In this document: positions 7,730 through 15,799 of the stretch, piece by piece
How the letters are laid out: each line of letters opens with the position of its first letter
Position numbering within the stretch: position 1 is the stretch's first letter
Origin: Amycolatopsis rubida
GTDB taxonomy: Bacteria; Actinomycetota; Actinomycetes; Mycobacteriales; Pseudonocardiaceae
NCBI RefSeq assembly: GCF_900115345.1
Contig: NZ_FOWC01000005.1
Location: 496,001-560,000 of the forward strand
Length of the DNA: 64,000 nt
Direction of reading: 5' to 3'
Made by a program: the position numbers and the translations under genes
Notes under the pieces: generated by a model
Database searches by the model: none
The model's input: only the letters and a program-made list of their open reading frames with translations
What the model was told of the DNA's origin: nothing

Positions 7730-8545
7730 ATGATCGCGGAAGACGCGGAGACTGCCGAGCATCGCTGTCCGGTCGAGGGCGGCGAGCTGGCCGTCCGCAC
7801 GACCGGCGAGGGGCCGCGGCTGCTGCTGGTCCCCGGCGGGACCGGCGCGGCGGACTCGTTCCGGGCGCTGGTCAAGCTTTTGCGCACGGACTTCACCGTG
7901 ATCACCTACGACCGGCGCGGCCATTTCTCCAGCACGGACACCACCACCGGACCCGTTCCGGTGCCGCTGCAGGCGGACGACGCGCTCGCGGTTCTCGACC
8001 ACGTCGGCGGGAGCGGGCCGGTCGCGATGTTCGGCACCAGTGCCGGCGCGTTGATCGGGCTGGATCTCGTCGCGCGGCATCCGGACCGGGTCGCCGCGTT
8101 CGTCGCGCACGAACCGCCCGCGATCCAGCTGATGCCGGACGCCGAGGGGATTCTCGAGGCCGCCGCGGCGCAGGTCCGGCTGGCCCGTTCGGGTGATCTG
8201 ATGGGCGCGGTCACGCGGTTCGCGGACGGGATCGCCGGAGCCGCGCTGCCCGACCTGCCGCATCTGCGGCTGCCGAACGAGGGCGACTGGCTCCGGTTGT
8301 TCGACCGCGAGCTGACCGAGTTCTTCGACTACCTGCCGGACTTGCGCGCGCTGCGCCGGACGAACACCGAGATCGTGCCGGTCGCCGGGGAGGGCAGCCG
8401 CGGCTGGTACCACTACCAGCCCGCCAAAATCCTCGCGCTCGAACTCGGGCTGCCCTTCACCGAGACGCCGGGCGCGCACCTGGCGCCGCAGCGCAATCCG
8501 GCCAAGTTCGCGGCCGCGCTGAAGGATCTCCTCGCCGGCGCCTGA
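7730..8545 (+). CDS. Alpha/beta hydrolase
   Basis: A 271-residue alpha/beta-hydrolase fold enzyme. LLLVPGGTGAADSFRAL forms the oxyanion strand, VITYDRRGH the next strand, and MFGTSAGALIGLD holds the nucleophile Ser (G-x-S-x-G, about residue 104). A GAHLAPQRNPAKFA motif supplies the likely catalytic His. The ATG at 7730 is preferred over an in-frame TTG at 7712. The substrate is unknown. It is divergent from the PNPOx-like gene. Confidence 0.8.
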   Translation: MIAEDAETAEHRCPVEGGELAVRTTGEGPRLLLVPGGTGAADSFRALVKLLRTDFTVITYDRRGHFSSTDTTTGPVPVPLQADDALAVLDHVGGSGPVAMFGTSAGALIGLDLVARHPDRVAAFVAHEPPAIQLMPDAEGILEAAAAQVRLARSGDLMGAVTRFADGIAGAALPDLPHLRLPNEGDWLRLFDRELTEFFDYLPDLRALRRTNTEIVPVAGEGSRGWYHYQPAKILALELGLPFTETPGAHLAPQRNPAKFAAALKDLLAGA

Positions 8546-8587
8546 AGGTCCATGCGGGAACCACGAGGGACTCCCTCACGCACCTTC
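8544..8587. terminator. Imperfect bidirectional terminator hairpin
   Basis: Arms at 8544-8559 and 8572-8587 pair at 13 of 16 positions (GAAGGTCCATGCGGGA against TCCCTCACGCACCTTC). It includes the hydrolase stop codon and overlaps the last codons of the convergent LtrA gene. Confidence 0.6.
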
Positions 8588-9742
8588 CGCGCCAGGAGCG
8601 GCAGCCCGCCGCCGCCGCGGGAACTCCCGCACCAGCCCCGGCAGGATCGCCAAGACCAGGACCCACAGGAACCGCGCCGGAGTCAGCGTCCCGCCGAGGA
8701 ATCCCAGCCCGGCCGGGATCCCCAGCCCGGCGAGCACCGCGACGAAATCCCACCGTTTCCACATCTTGGAGGCCACCCGCGCCGCGACGCCCACCACCGT
8801 GAACGCGGCGACACAGCCGCACAGCAGCCACCGCGTCCCCGCGGCGACGTGCCCGGGCGAGACCGACTCCACGACATCCCCGAACCCGGCCGCCAGCGCC
8901 GCGAGCAACCCGGCCACCAGGCAATGCACCGGCAGCAGAGCCCGCGGCCCCCAGGCAGTGTGCGACAAGTAGGGAATCCCGCCGAAGCCCTGGAACAACG
9001 CCGCGCCCCACAATGCCGCGAGCAGCGCCAGCACCCCGAGAACCGTCCAGAACAACGGTCCGGCCCAGTCCGGGACCTCCGTCGCCGCCTCGGTGACAGT
9101 CAGGACGCCCTCGCCCAGCACGATGATCGTGAACAGCCCCAGCCGCTCGCCGAAGTGCGCGATGTCCAAGTGCGCGAAAGCCAGCCCCGGCGCCGGCCGC
9201 CTGGACTGGGTGGCTCGTTCCGTCATCCTGGCCGCGACCCGCTCCCCGGACATGGTCAGCCCGGCCACCAGGTCGATCCCCAGCCCCAGCGCCCACAGCA
9301 GGTACTTCCCGGGCGCGTCGACCCAGAACGAAACGAACCACGGCACCACGCCCATCCCGGCGTGCACGACCGGCCATTCGACAATGATCCGGGTGTTCTC
9401 CCGGCCCTCCCACACCCGGCTCGCCAGACCGCGCACCGCGACGTAAGCGATCGCGAAGGCTTGGGCGTGCTCGTCGAGGTCGTGCACCGCGCCGGCCATG
9501 AAAACGAGCCCGGCCATCGCCAGCAGCACCGGCATCGTGTGCGCCGCTTCGCCGGTGACGTTGCCGTACACGGTGAAGCACATCCACGCGGTCCAGAACG
9601 CGAGGAAGCACACGACGTAGAGGCCGGCGTCGCTCCAGGAAGTCGTTCCGCGCACGAGGTGCGAAAGCTGGGCGACGCCGGCGACCGCGACCAGGTCGAA
9701 GAAAAGCTCAAGCCAGGAAGCGTGGCGTTCCTCGGTTTTCAT
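8576..9742 (-). CDS. Low temperature requirement A (LtrA) family membrane protein
   Basis: A 388-residue protein with about ten hydrophobic helices. The N-terminus MKTEERHASWLELFFDLVAV with WLELFFDLVFV-like wording is diagnostic for LtrA, as is HFGERLGLFTIIVLGEGVL in the middle. The family was named for growth of Listeria at low temperature; its biochemical role is unknown. The start at ATG 9742 places the family motif at the N-terminus. It converges on the alpha/beta hydrolase. Confidence 0.85.
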   Translation of the reverse strand: MKTEERHASWLELFFDLVAVAGVAQLSHLVRGTTSWSDAGLYVVCFLAFWTAWMCFTVYGNVTGEAAHTMPVLLAMAGLVFMAGAVHDLDEHAQAFAIAYVAVRGLASRVWEGRENTRIIVEWPVVHAGMGVVPWFVSFWVDAPGKYLLWALGLGIDLVAGLTMSGERVAARMTERATQSRRPAPGLAFAHLDIAHFGERLGLFTIIVLGEGVLTVTEAATEVPDWAGPLFWTVLGVLALLAALWGAALFQGFGGIPYLSHTAWGPRALLPVHCLVAGLLAALAAGFGDVVESVSPGHVAAGTRWLLCGCVAAFTVVGVAARVASKMWKRWDFVAVLAGLGIPAGLGFLGGTLTPARFLWVLVLAILPGLVREFPRRRRAAAPGAEGA

Positions 9743-9783
9743 GATCACGGCGGCCAGTATGCCGTGCTCCCGAAAGCCCCGCC

Positions 9784-10986
9784 CTAAACCGCGCGCGCTC
9801 CGTCCTGCCAGACTTCCCGAACGTTCCCCGCCAGAGCCGGGAAATCGTAAATATCGCCCGAAACAACCACGAGGTCCGCGCAATGCCCCGGAGCCAAGCG
9901 GCCCAGTTCGCCGTCCTTGCCCAGCAGCTGAGCGGCCGACGACGTCGCGGCGGCCAGCACGGCCGCGGGGCTCATCCCGGCCGTCCGCATCAGGTCCAGC
10001 TCTTCGAGATTCGTCCCGTGCGGGCCGACGCCGCTGTCGGTGCCCATCGCGATCCGGACCCCGGCTTCGACGGCCCGGCGCACTGAATCCAGATGGACCT
10101 CCGCGACCTCTTTCGCTTTCTGCACCACCGCATCCGGCAGCGCGGCGCCGGCGGCCGCCGCGCGGATGACGTTCACCGGCGCCACCAACGTCGGGACGAG
10201 CCAGGTGCCGCGCGCGAGCATCAGTTCGATCGCCTCGTCGTCGAGGTAGATGCCGTGTTCGATCGACCGGATCCCGGCGCGGACGGCGTTCTTGACCCCC
10301 TCCGCGCCCTGCGCGTGGGCCATCACCGCACGCCCCCGCATGGTCGCTTCGGCGACCAGGACGGCCAATTCCTCCGGGGTGAACTGCGAATGCCGGGGAT
10401 CGTCCCGAGGAGACAGCACGCCACCGGTAGTACAGACCTTCAGCACGTCGGCCCCGGCGCGCAGCAGCGTGCGTGCGACTCGGCGCATCTCGTCGGGGCC
10501 GTCCGCCAGCGCACTCGGACGGCCGGGGTGCGGGAGCGAGAGCGGGACGCAATGCCCGGACGGCATCCATCCGTCGCCGTGCCCGCCCGTCGGGCTGATC
10601 AGGCCGATCGCGATTTCCAGGCGAGGCCCGGGGATCAAGCCGTCCGCGAGCGCCTGCTTGATGCCCAGATCGGCCCCGGCGGCGTCGCGCACGGTGGTGA
10701 TGCCGAGCTTCAGCGTGGTCCACAGGTTCCGGGCCGCCTCGTAGAACTGGTACGAGAACGGCTTCTGGACGCGCTGCAGCAACCCGAGATCGGACACCGT
10801 GACGTGCACGTGGCAGTCGAACATCCCGGGCAGCAGCATCGCGCCGGCGCAGTCCACCGCGCGGTCGCCGTCGAGGCCCGGGCCGACCTCGACGATCCGG
10901 CCGTCCTCGACCGCGACATCCGCGAGCGCGGGCGCGCTGCCCGTCCCGTCGAACACCGTGCCGCCGGTGAAAAGGGTCCGCGTCAT
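9784..10986 (-). CDS. Metal-dependent amidohydrolase (imidazolonepropionase/prolidase-like)
   Basis: A 400-residue amidohydrolase-superfamily enzyme. DCHVHV (about 56-61) gives the first metal ligands, VLKVCTTGGVLSP holds the region of the bridging Lys, VMAHAQG and SIEHGIYLDD supply two more His, and MGTDSGVGPHG gives the catalytic Asp. Members hydrolyse peptides or cyclic amides such as Xaa-Pro or mycotoxin amides. Its start overlaps the stop of the upstream symporter by four bases (ATGA), so uptake and hydrolysis of one solute are probably linked; the solute is unknown. Confidence 0.83.
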   Translation of the reverse strand: MTRTLFTGGTVFDGTGSAPALADVAVEDGRIVEVGPGLDGDRAVDCAGAMLLPGMFDCHVHVTVSDLGLLQRVQKPFSYQFYEAARNLWTTLKLGITTVRDAAGADLGIKQALADGLIPGPRLEIAIGLISPTGGHGDGWMPSGHCVPLSLPHPGRPSALADGPDEMRRVARTLLRAGADVLKVCTTGGVLSPRDDPRHSQFTPEELAVLVAEATMRGRAVMAHAQGAEGVKNAVRAGIRSIEHGIYLDDEAIELMLARGTWLVPTLVAPVNVIRAAAAGAALPDAVVQKAKEVAEVHLDSVRRAVEAGVRIAMGTDSGVGPHGTNLEELDLMRTAGMSPAAVLAAATSSAAQLLGKDGELGRLAPGHCADLVVVSGDIYDFPALAGNVREVWQDGARAV

Positions 10987-12416
10987 ACCGGTTCTCCTGT
11001 CCGCACAACGTCTCCGGACCGGTTCCCGGCCCGTTCGACGACTGCCGCGATCGCGAGCACGACCACGTTGACCGCGAGCCCGACCAGCCCGACGTTCACG
11101 GTGCCGGCGAGCTTGGTGTCCACGAAGGTCAGCCAGATCACCACGACCTCGCCCGCCAGCAGCCCGGCGAACACCGGAACCTTGCCGACCGGGACCTTCT
11201 TCAGGAAGCCCAGCAGGTTCGCCGGGGCCAGCTGCACCGACCCGGAGTAGGTGAGCAGCAGCAGGTTCGCCAGCAGGTCCGGCCGGAAGATGCCGAGCAC
11301 CAGGGCGAGCGCGCTGGCCAGCACGACCGTCCCGTGGTTGATCCAGAACTGCCTGCGCTCGCCGCGCACCCGGGTGATGTTCCTTGCCACCAGGGAGGAA
11401 ATGCCGATCAGGATGCCCGCCGCGGGCACCATCGCGGTGGCCGTCGCGGCGACGACCACGAGCCCGGTGACCCAGCCCGGCAGCGCCTCCTTGCTCAACG
11501 ACAGCAGCACGCCGTTCGGGTCGCTTCCCTTGGGCACCACCAGGATCGCCGCGAATCCGATGATCATCGGCAGCAGCAGGCACAGCTCGTACACCGGCAT
11601 CCAGGTGTAGTTGCGGCGCAGCACCTTCGGGTCGCGCGCGGACATCAGCGCGGGCCAGGTGTGCGGCAGCGTCATCAGCCCGACGCCGATCGCGCTGACC
11701 AGCATGCTGGTGATGAACCACGTGTGGTCGTTGGCCCCGGCGTGCACGAACAGCTTCTCCGGATGCAGCTGGTCGATCTTGTGGAACACCCCGGACACGC
11801 CGCCCGCGAAATGCGCGGGCACCGCGATGATCAGCACCACCAGGACGACGAGCATGATCGCGTCCTTGAAGTACGACGTCGCCGCGACGCCGCGCAGCCC
11901 GGCCCACAGCACGAACGCGACCACCAGCACGCTGCCCGCGATCATGCTGAGCGTGCCGGAGGCGTGGTCGCCGGTGACGAGCCGGACGATCAGTCCGAGC
12001 CCGGTGATCTGCAGTTGCAGGTACGGCAGCACGAACACGACGCCGAGGATCGCCGACACCGTGCCCAGCGCGCGGCTCGAATACCGGTCCGCGAGGAAAT
12101 CGCCCTGGGTCAGGTAGCCGCGCTCCTTGCCCATCCGCCAGATCCGCTTGGCGAGGAAGAACAAGAGGACGTAAGCGATCGGCACGTAGGGCAGCGCGTA
12201 CATCGCGGCCACGCCGCCGGAGAACGCCAGCCCGGCCATGCCGAGGAAGGTGAAGGTCGTGAAGACCTCGCCGGCTTGCAGAAACCACATGGTCAGCGCG
12301 CCGAACTTCCGGCCGCCGACGGTCCATTCCGCGAGGTCCGCGGCGGGACGGCGGCGGCCGACGAAGCCGAGCACGCCGATGAGCACGATGCCGGCGAGGG
12401 TGAAGGCGAGGATCAT
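10983..12416 (-). CDS. Sodium:solute symporter (SSS) family permease
   Basis: A 477-residue permease with about 13 hydrophobic segments. Near the N-terminus AEWTVGGRKFG and MWFLQAGEVFTTFTFLGMAG match SSS transporters (pantothenate/proline/amino-acid group), as does WAGLRGVAATSYFKDAIM. ATG 12416 is chosen because it follows the DUF3311 stop by two bases. DUF3311 small subunits regularly accompany this SSS branch. The downstream amidohydrolase is translationally coupled, which suggests import of an amide- or peptide-like compound. Confidence 0.87.
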   Translation of the reverse strand: MILAFTLAGIVLIGVLGFVGRRRPAADLAEWTVGGRKFGALTMWFLQAGEVFTTFTFLGMAGLAFSGGVAAMYALPYVPIAYVLLFFLAKRIWRMGKERGYLTQGDFLADRYSSRALGTVSAILGVVFVLPYLQLQITGLGLIVRLVTGDHASGTLSMIAGSVLVVAFVLWAGLRGVAATSYFKDAIMLVVLVVLIIAVPAHFAGGVSGVFHKIDQLHPEKLFVHAGANDHTWFITSMLVSAIGVGLMTLPHTWPALMSARDPKVLRRNYTWMPVYELCLLLPMIIGFAAILVVPKGSDPNGVLLSLSKEALPGWVTGLVVVAATATAMVPAAGILIGISSLVARNITRVRGERRQFWINHGTVVLASALALVLGIFRPDLLANLLLLTYSGSVQLAPANLLGFLKKVPVGKVPVFAGLLAGEVVVIWLTFVDTKLAGTVNVGLVGLAVNVVVLAIAAVVERAGNRSGDVVRTGEPV

Positions 12417-12418
12417 CG

Positions 12419-12616
12419 TCAATCCTCCTCGCCGCTGCGGGACAGCAGCCGTTCCGACAGCAGCAGCGCCGGAGTGAACATGAGACACCAGAACGCGCCC
12501 CAGACCATCATCTTCGGCAAGCCCAGCCACAGGCCGGAGGAGTTGACGAAGGGGAGGAACGGCATGAGGACGAGAGCGACTACGGGGACGATCGGGGGGA
12601 GGTAGTAGCTGCGCAT
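12419..12616 (-). CDS. DUF3311 small membrane protein, symporter partner
   Basis: A 65-residue protein with two hydrophobic segments (PPIVPVVALVLMPFLPFVN and MVWGAFWCLMFTPALLLSE) ending in acidic SGEED. This is the DUF3311 pattern, a small protein nearly always encoded before an SSS permease. Its stop is two bases from the symporter start. Its 5' end overlaps by 37 bases the 3' end of the MarR gene, which is unusual for this otherwise compact operon. Confidence 0.82.
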   Translation of the reverse strand: MRSYYLPPIVPVVALVLMPFLPFVNSSGLWLGLPKMMVWGAFWCLMFTPALLLSERLLSRSGEED

Positions 12617-13179
12617 GCGAACACGCTGCCAGAAGGCGCGGCTCTCGGCAGGTTGGTTTCGTACCGGTTTCGCAGCCCTCGAACCGCGTGCCGCGGCCCG
12701 GTTTTACAACGGGATGGCGTGCTCTGGTGGATCAGCGCCTCGACGGTCCGGTGGAAGGTGTCCTGACGGCTGTCGCTCAGGGTTGCCGCCAGCCGGCCTG
12801 TCTCGGTGCCGGTCGCCTCGCGCACCTGGTGCACCACGGCTCGTCCCGCCGGGGTGACCGTGACGTGGACGGCGCGGCGGTTGCCGGGGACGGCGATGCG
12901 CTGGACCAGGCCGCGGCGTTCGGCGCGGTCCACCAGCCCGGTGACGCTGGACTTCTCCAGTTCGAGGATTCCGGCCAGGTGCCGCATGCCGATCTCGCGG
13001 CCGTCCAGCACGGCGAGCTTGCGCAGCCGGGTGACGGACAGTCCGTGCCGGCCCAGTACGGCTTGCACGATGAACGACAGCTGGACAAGGGCGTCGGTCA
13101 AGTTCAGCTCCGGCGGCGGGAGGTCCGCGGGCGGGGAAGCGGTCACGGGGACGAGGTGAGCCCGCTCAGTTCGTGACAC
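12580..13179 (-). CDS. MarR-family transcriptional regulator
   Basis: A winged-helix regulator of about 199 residues. The MarR core is DALVQLSFIVQAVLGRHGLSVTRLR, REIGMRHLAGILELEKSSVTGLVDRAERRGLVQR and the wing NRRAVHVTVTPAGRAVV. About 45 residues after ALIHQS look unlike MarR proteins (Cys/Arg/Pro-rich) and run into the DUF3311 gene, so the natural stop may have been lost. The start is uncertain: TTG 13182, GTG 13179 or GTG 13146; the first two lie inside an inverted-repeat array, implying a leaderless, autoregulated message. Confidence 0.78.
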   Translation of the reverse strand: MSRTERAHLVPVTASPPADLPPPELNLTDALVQLSFIVQAVLGRHGLSVTRLRKLAVLDGREIGMRHLAGILELEKSSVTGLVDRAERRGLVQRIAVPGNRRAVHVTVTPAGRAVVHQVREATGTETGRLAATLSDSRQDTFHRTVEALIHQSTPSRCKTGPRHAVRGLRNRYETNLPRAAPSGSVFACAATTSPRSSP

Positions 13180-13204
13180 CAACTATTTTGGTTCGTGTAA
13201 CCAA
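13178..13204. promoter_or_regulatory. Overlapping inverted repeats, probable MarR operator
   Basis: TTGGTT (13188-13193) and AACCAA (13199-13204) form a perfect inverted repeat around CGTGT; ACCAA (13178-13182) pairs with the same TTGGT around CTATT. The three half-sites lie 10-11 bases apart between the MarR gene and the divergent FMN reductase remnant. Confidence 0.65.
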
Positions 13205-13240
13205 CAGTCCGCGAGGCGAACTAAAGGGCGGACCGCGACC

Positions 13241-13617
13241 ATGGCGGACAAGAAACGCATTGCTGTCGTCGTGGGCGGCACTCGCCCTTCCCGGATCTGC
13301 GGGGATGTCGCGGCCTGGACGCGGGCTGGTCGGCCTCGCGGAGATCGCGTTGCCGTTCCTGGACGAGCCGGTCAAGTCCGCGGCGCAGCAGTAGGACCAC
13401 GATCGGGACTGTCCGGGAGTGCTCAAGAACGCGCTGGACTACCTCTGCCGGGAGTGGCGCGCTCGGCCCGCGAGCCTGCTCGCCTGCGGCACCCGCGGTG
13501 GCGGGAAGGCTGCGCGACATCGAGGGCACGCTCCGGCCGAACCGCGCGCTGCTGAGCAAGATCGACGAAGAAATGACCGAAGCGCTGAGCCGGCGGAACC
13601 GGCAGAACCGTCAATGA
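13241..13617 (+). pseudogene. Decayed NADPH-dependent FMN reductase
   Basis: Pieces of one NAD(P)H:FMN reductase occur in order but in different frames: MADKKRIAVVVGGTRPSR with the flavodoxin-like G-G-T-R-P-S-R loop (13241), GLVGLAEIALPFLDEPVKSA (from about 13321), SGVLKNALDYLCREWR (about 13410), SLLACGTRGGGKAAR (about 13470) and RDIEGTLRPNRALLSKIDEE ending at TGA 13615. Between pieces, expected family segments are missing, so several deletions and frameshifts have occurred. The total, about 125 codons, is well short of the usual 185-195. It was probably the target of the divergent MarR regulator. Confidence 0.8.
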
Positions 13618-13631
13618 CCGGAGGAATGATC

Positions 13632-14513
13632 ATGACTGAACCGTCACGCCGGGTGGGTTTCATCGGGCTCGGGAGGATGGGCACTGCCCTCGCCGGTCGC
13701 CTGCTCGACGCGGGCTACGACGTCACCGTGTGGAGCCGCAGCGCGGGCAAAGCGGACGAGCTGGCAGCGCGAGGCGCGACCGTGGGCGAAACTCCCGAGG
13801 ACGCGATCGCGACCGGGACCGTCTTCTCCATGTTGAGCGACGAAGCGGCGGTGCGGCAGGTGTTCACCGCCGAGCGGATGCGCTCCGCGCCGGAGGGCTT
13901 CGCCCACGTCAACCACGCGACAATCAGCCCGGAGGCAGCCCGCGAGTTCGCCGCGCGGGGCGGGCGGTACCTCAGTGCGCCGGTGGTCGGCCGCCCGGAA
14001 GCAGTGGTGGCCGGGAACCTGACTGTGCTGGTGTCCGGCGACGCGGACGTCCGCGCCGAAACGGCGCCGATGCTCGCCGCGATCGGACGGCGGGTCTGGG
14101 AGTTCGGCGACGCCGCGGACGCCGCGCCGACGGCGAAGATTTCGGTGAACTATCTGATCATTCACGCATTGCAGGCGCTGTCCGAGTCGATCACCTTGCT
14201 GCAGCACGCCGGACTGGACGCCGGGCGGTTCGTCGACATGATCAACGATTCCGTCTTTCCCGGCGCGGTTTACCGCGGCTACGGGGACGCCATCGCCGCC
14301 GGAGCCTACACGCCGCCGGGGTTCACCGCCGCGCTGGGGCTGAAGGACCTGAAGCTCGCGCTGGACACCGCCGGCGAGCTGGGCGTCGAACTGCTCTCCG
14401 GACCGGTTCTCCAGGACGTGTTCGCCACTGCGGTCGACCAGGTCGGCGCGGACCTCGACTGGGCGAGCATCGCGGAGGTGACCCGGCGGCGGTCCGGCGG
14501 CGAGCTGCGCTGA
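13632..14513 (+). CDS. NAD(P)-dependent beta-hydroxyacid dehydrogenase (3-hydroxyisobutyrate dehydrogenase family)
   Basis: A 293-residue protein with an N-terminal Rossmann fold, VGFIGLGRMGTALAGRLLDAGYDV (G-x-G-x-x-G), and a C-terminal helical domain. The signature region reads SAPVVGRPEAVVAGNLTVLVSG and the catalytic Lys lies in AKISVNYLIIHALQALSE. The usual D-A-P-V-S-G is replaced by S-A-P-V-V-G-R-P, a feature of imine-reductase/glyoxylate-reductase-like members, so it may reduce imines or small aldehydes. ATG 13632 has GAGG eight bases ahead; ATG 13626 is an in-frame alternative. Confidence 0.78.
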   Translation: MTEPSRRVGFIGLGRMGTALAGRLLDAGYDVTVWSRSAGKADELAARGATVGETPEDAIATGTVFSMLSDEAAVRQVFTAERMRSAPEGFAHVNHATISPEAAREFAARGGRYLSAPVVGRPEAVVAGNLTVLVSGDADVRAETAPMLAAIGRRVWEFGDAADAAPTAKISVNYLIIHALQALSESITLLQHAGLDAGRFVDMINDSVFPGAVYRGYGDAIAAGAYTPPGFTAALGLKDLKLALDTAGELGVELLSGPVLQDVFATAVDQVGADLDWASIAEVTRRRSGGELR

Positions 14514-14754
14514 GGAGGCGTCGCTGCGCGGAGGGGCGGCGGGAAGCAGACCGCCGAACGACGGAAATTTCATGGGCACACGGAGTAACCCTGCTGCCCC
14601 TCACGGCCGCGCCGGAGCCGTCGCCCGGCGCCTCGGCACGCGCTTGAGCAGCACCGCTTCGGGAATGCACAGGAGCGGGGTGGGGACAACCCCAGCACGA
14701 GCCGTCGGGTCTGCTGGTTTCCCGCCGGGGCGCCGCGCCGCAATACTCGCCCGG

Positions 14755-15789
14755 GTGACCACCGAAAAGCTCGTCCTCCCCTCGCCCCCACGGCCGGGAA
14801 GCGACTTCGCCCGGCTTTGCCGCCGGATCACCGACGCCGGTCTGCTCGACCGCCGCCCCGGCTACTACACCGCTCGAATCTCGCTCGTGACCGTGCTGTT
14901 CGCGGGAGGCTGGGTCGCGTTCGCGCTGCTCGGCGACTCGTGGTGGCAGCTCGCCGTGGCCGCGTTCCAGGCGTTCCTGTTCGGGCAGATCGCCCTGCTT
15001 TCGCACGATCTCGCGCACCGGCAGGTGTTCCGGACGCGCCGTCCCGCGGAGATCGCCGGGCGCCTCGCCGGGAACCTCGGCATCGGGATGAGCTACGGGT
15101 GGTGGATGGACAAGCACACCCGCCACCACGCCAACCCGAACCACGAGGAGCTGGACCCGGACGTCGACCCGGACATCCTCGTCTGGTCCCAGCGCCAGGC
15201 CCGCGAGGCGCGCGGCCTGCCCCGGTTCGTCGGGCGGCACCAGGCGCTGCTGTTCTTCCCGCTGCTCACCCTCGAAGGCCTCAACCTGCACTGGTCCGGC
15301 ATCCGCGCCGTCGCGCGCCCCGGACTGCGCCGCCGCGGGCTCGAAGCGGCGTTGCTGTTCACCCACCTCGCGGTCTACCTCGCCGCGCTGTTCATCGTCC
15401 TGCCGCCGGGCCTGGCGCTGCTGTTCTTCGCGGTCCACCAGGGACTGTGGGGCGTCTACATGGGTTCGATCTTCGCGCCGAACCACAAGGGCATGCCGAC
15501 GCTGACCGGCAAGACGGATCTGGACTTCCTGCGCAAGCAGGTGCTCACCTCCCGGAACGTCGCGGGCGGACCGGTGATCGACGTCCTGCTCGGCGGCCTC
15601 AACCACCAGATCGAGCACCACTTGTTCCCGAGCATGCCGTCGGTGCACCTGCGCCGCGCCCAGCCGGTGGTGGAGGCCTACTGCGCCGAGATCGGCATCC
15701 CGTACCTGCGCACCGGGCTGGTGTCCTCGTACCGGCAGACGCTGCGGCACCTGCACGAAGCTGGGGCTCCTCTCAGGAACGCTTCCTAG
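14755..15789 (+). CDS. Membrane fatty-acid/acyl-CoA desaturase
   Basis: A 344-residue integral-membrane di-iron desaturase. The three histidine boxes are HDLAH (about residue 84), HTRHH (about 121) and HQIEHH (about 284). The last box has Gln-Ile-Glu-His-His, the form found in front-end and linoleoyl-CoA type desaturases. Hydrophobic helices flank the boxes. No cytochrome b5 domain is fused, so a separate electron donor is required. GTG 14755 is chosen because it gives the compact N-terminus MTTEKLVLPSPP; the 240 bases before it hold no gene that I can support. Confidence 0.85.
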   Translation: MTTEKLVLPSPPRPGSDFARLCRRITDAGLLDRRPGYYTARISLVTVLFAGGWVAFALLGDSWWQLAVAAFQAFLFGQIALLSHDLAHRQVFRTRRPAEIAGRLAGNLGIGMSYGWWMDKHTRHHANPNHEELDPDVDPDILVWSQRQAREARGLPRFVGRHQALLFFPLLTLEGLNLHWSGIRAVARPGLRRRGLEAALLFTHLAVYLAALFIVLPPGLALLFFAVHQGLWGVYMGSIFAPNHKGMPTLTGKTDLDFLRKQVLTSRNVAGGPVIDVLLGGLNHQIEHHLFPSMPSVHLRRAQPVVEAYCAEIGIPYLRTGLVSSYRQTLRHLHEAGAPLRNAS

Positions 15790-15799
15790 ACTCGGTGGC

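Noticed and set aside
7650..7905. N-terminal extension of the PNPOx-like protein
   Set aside because: It would overlap the divergent hydrolase coding region and adds no recognisable sequence.
13419..13631. Long N-terminal extension of the hydroxyacid dehydrogenase
   Set aside because: The upstream frame reads through the FMN reductase remnant; the Rossmann fold begins directly after ATG 13632.
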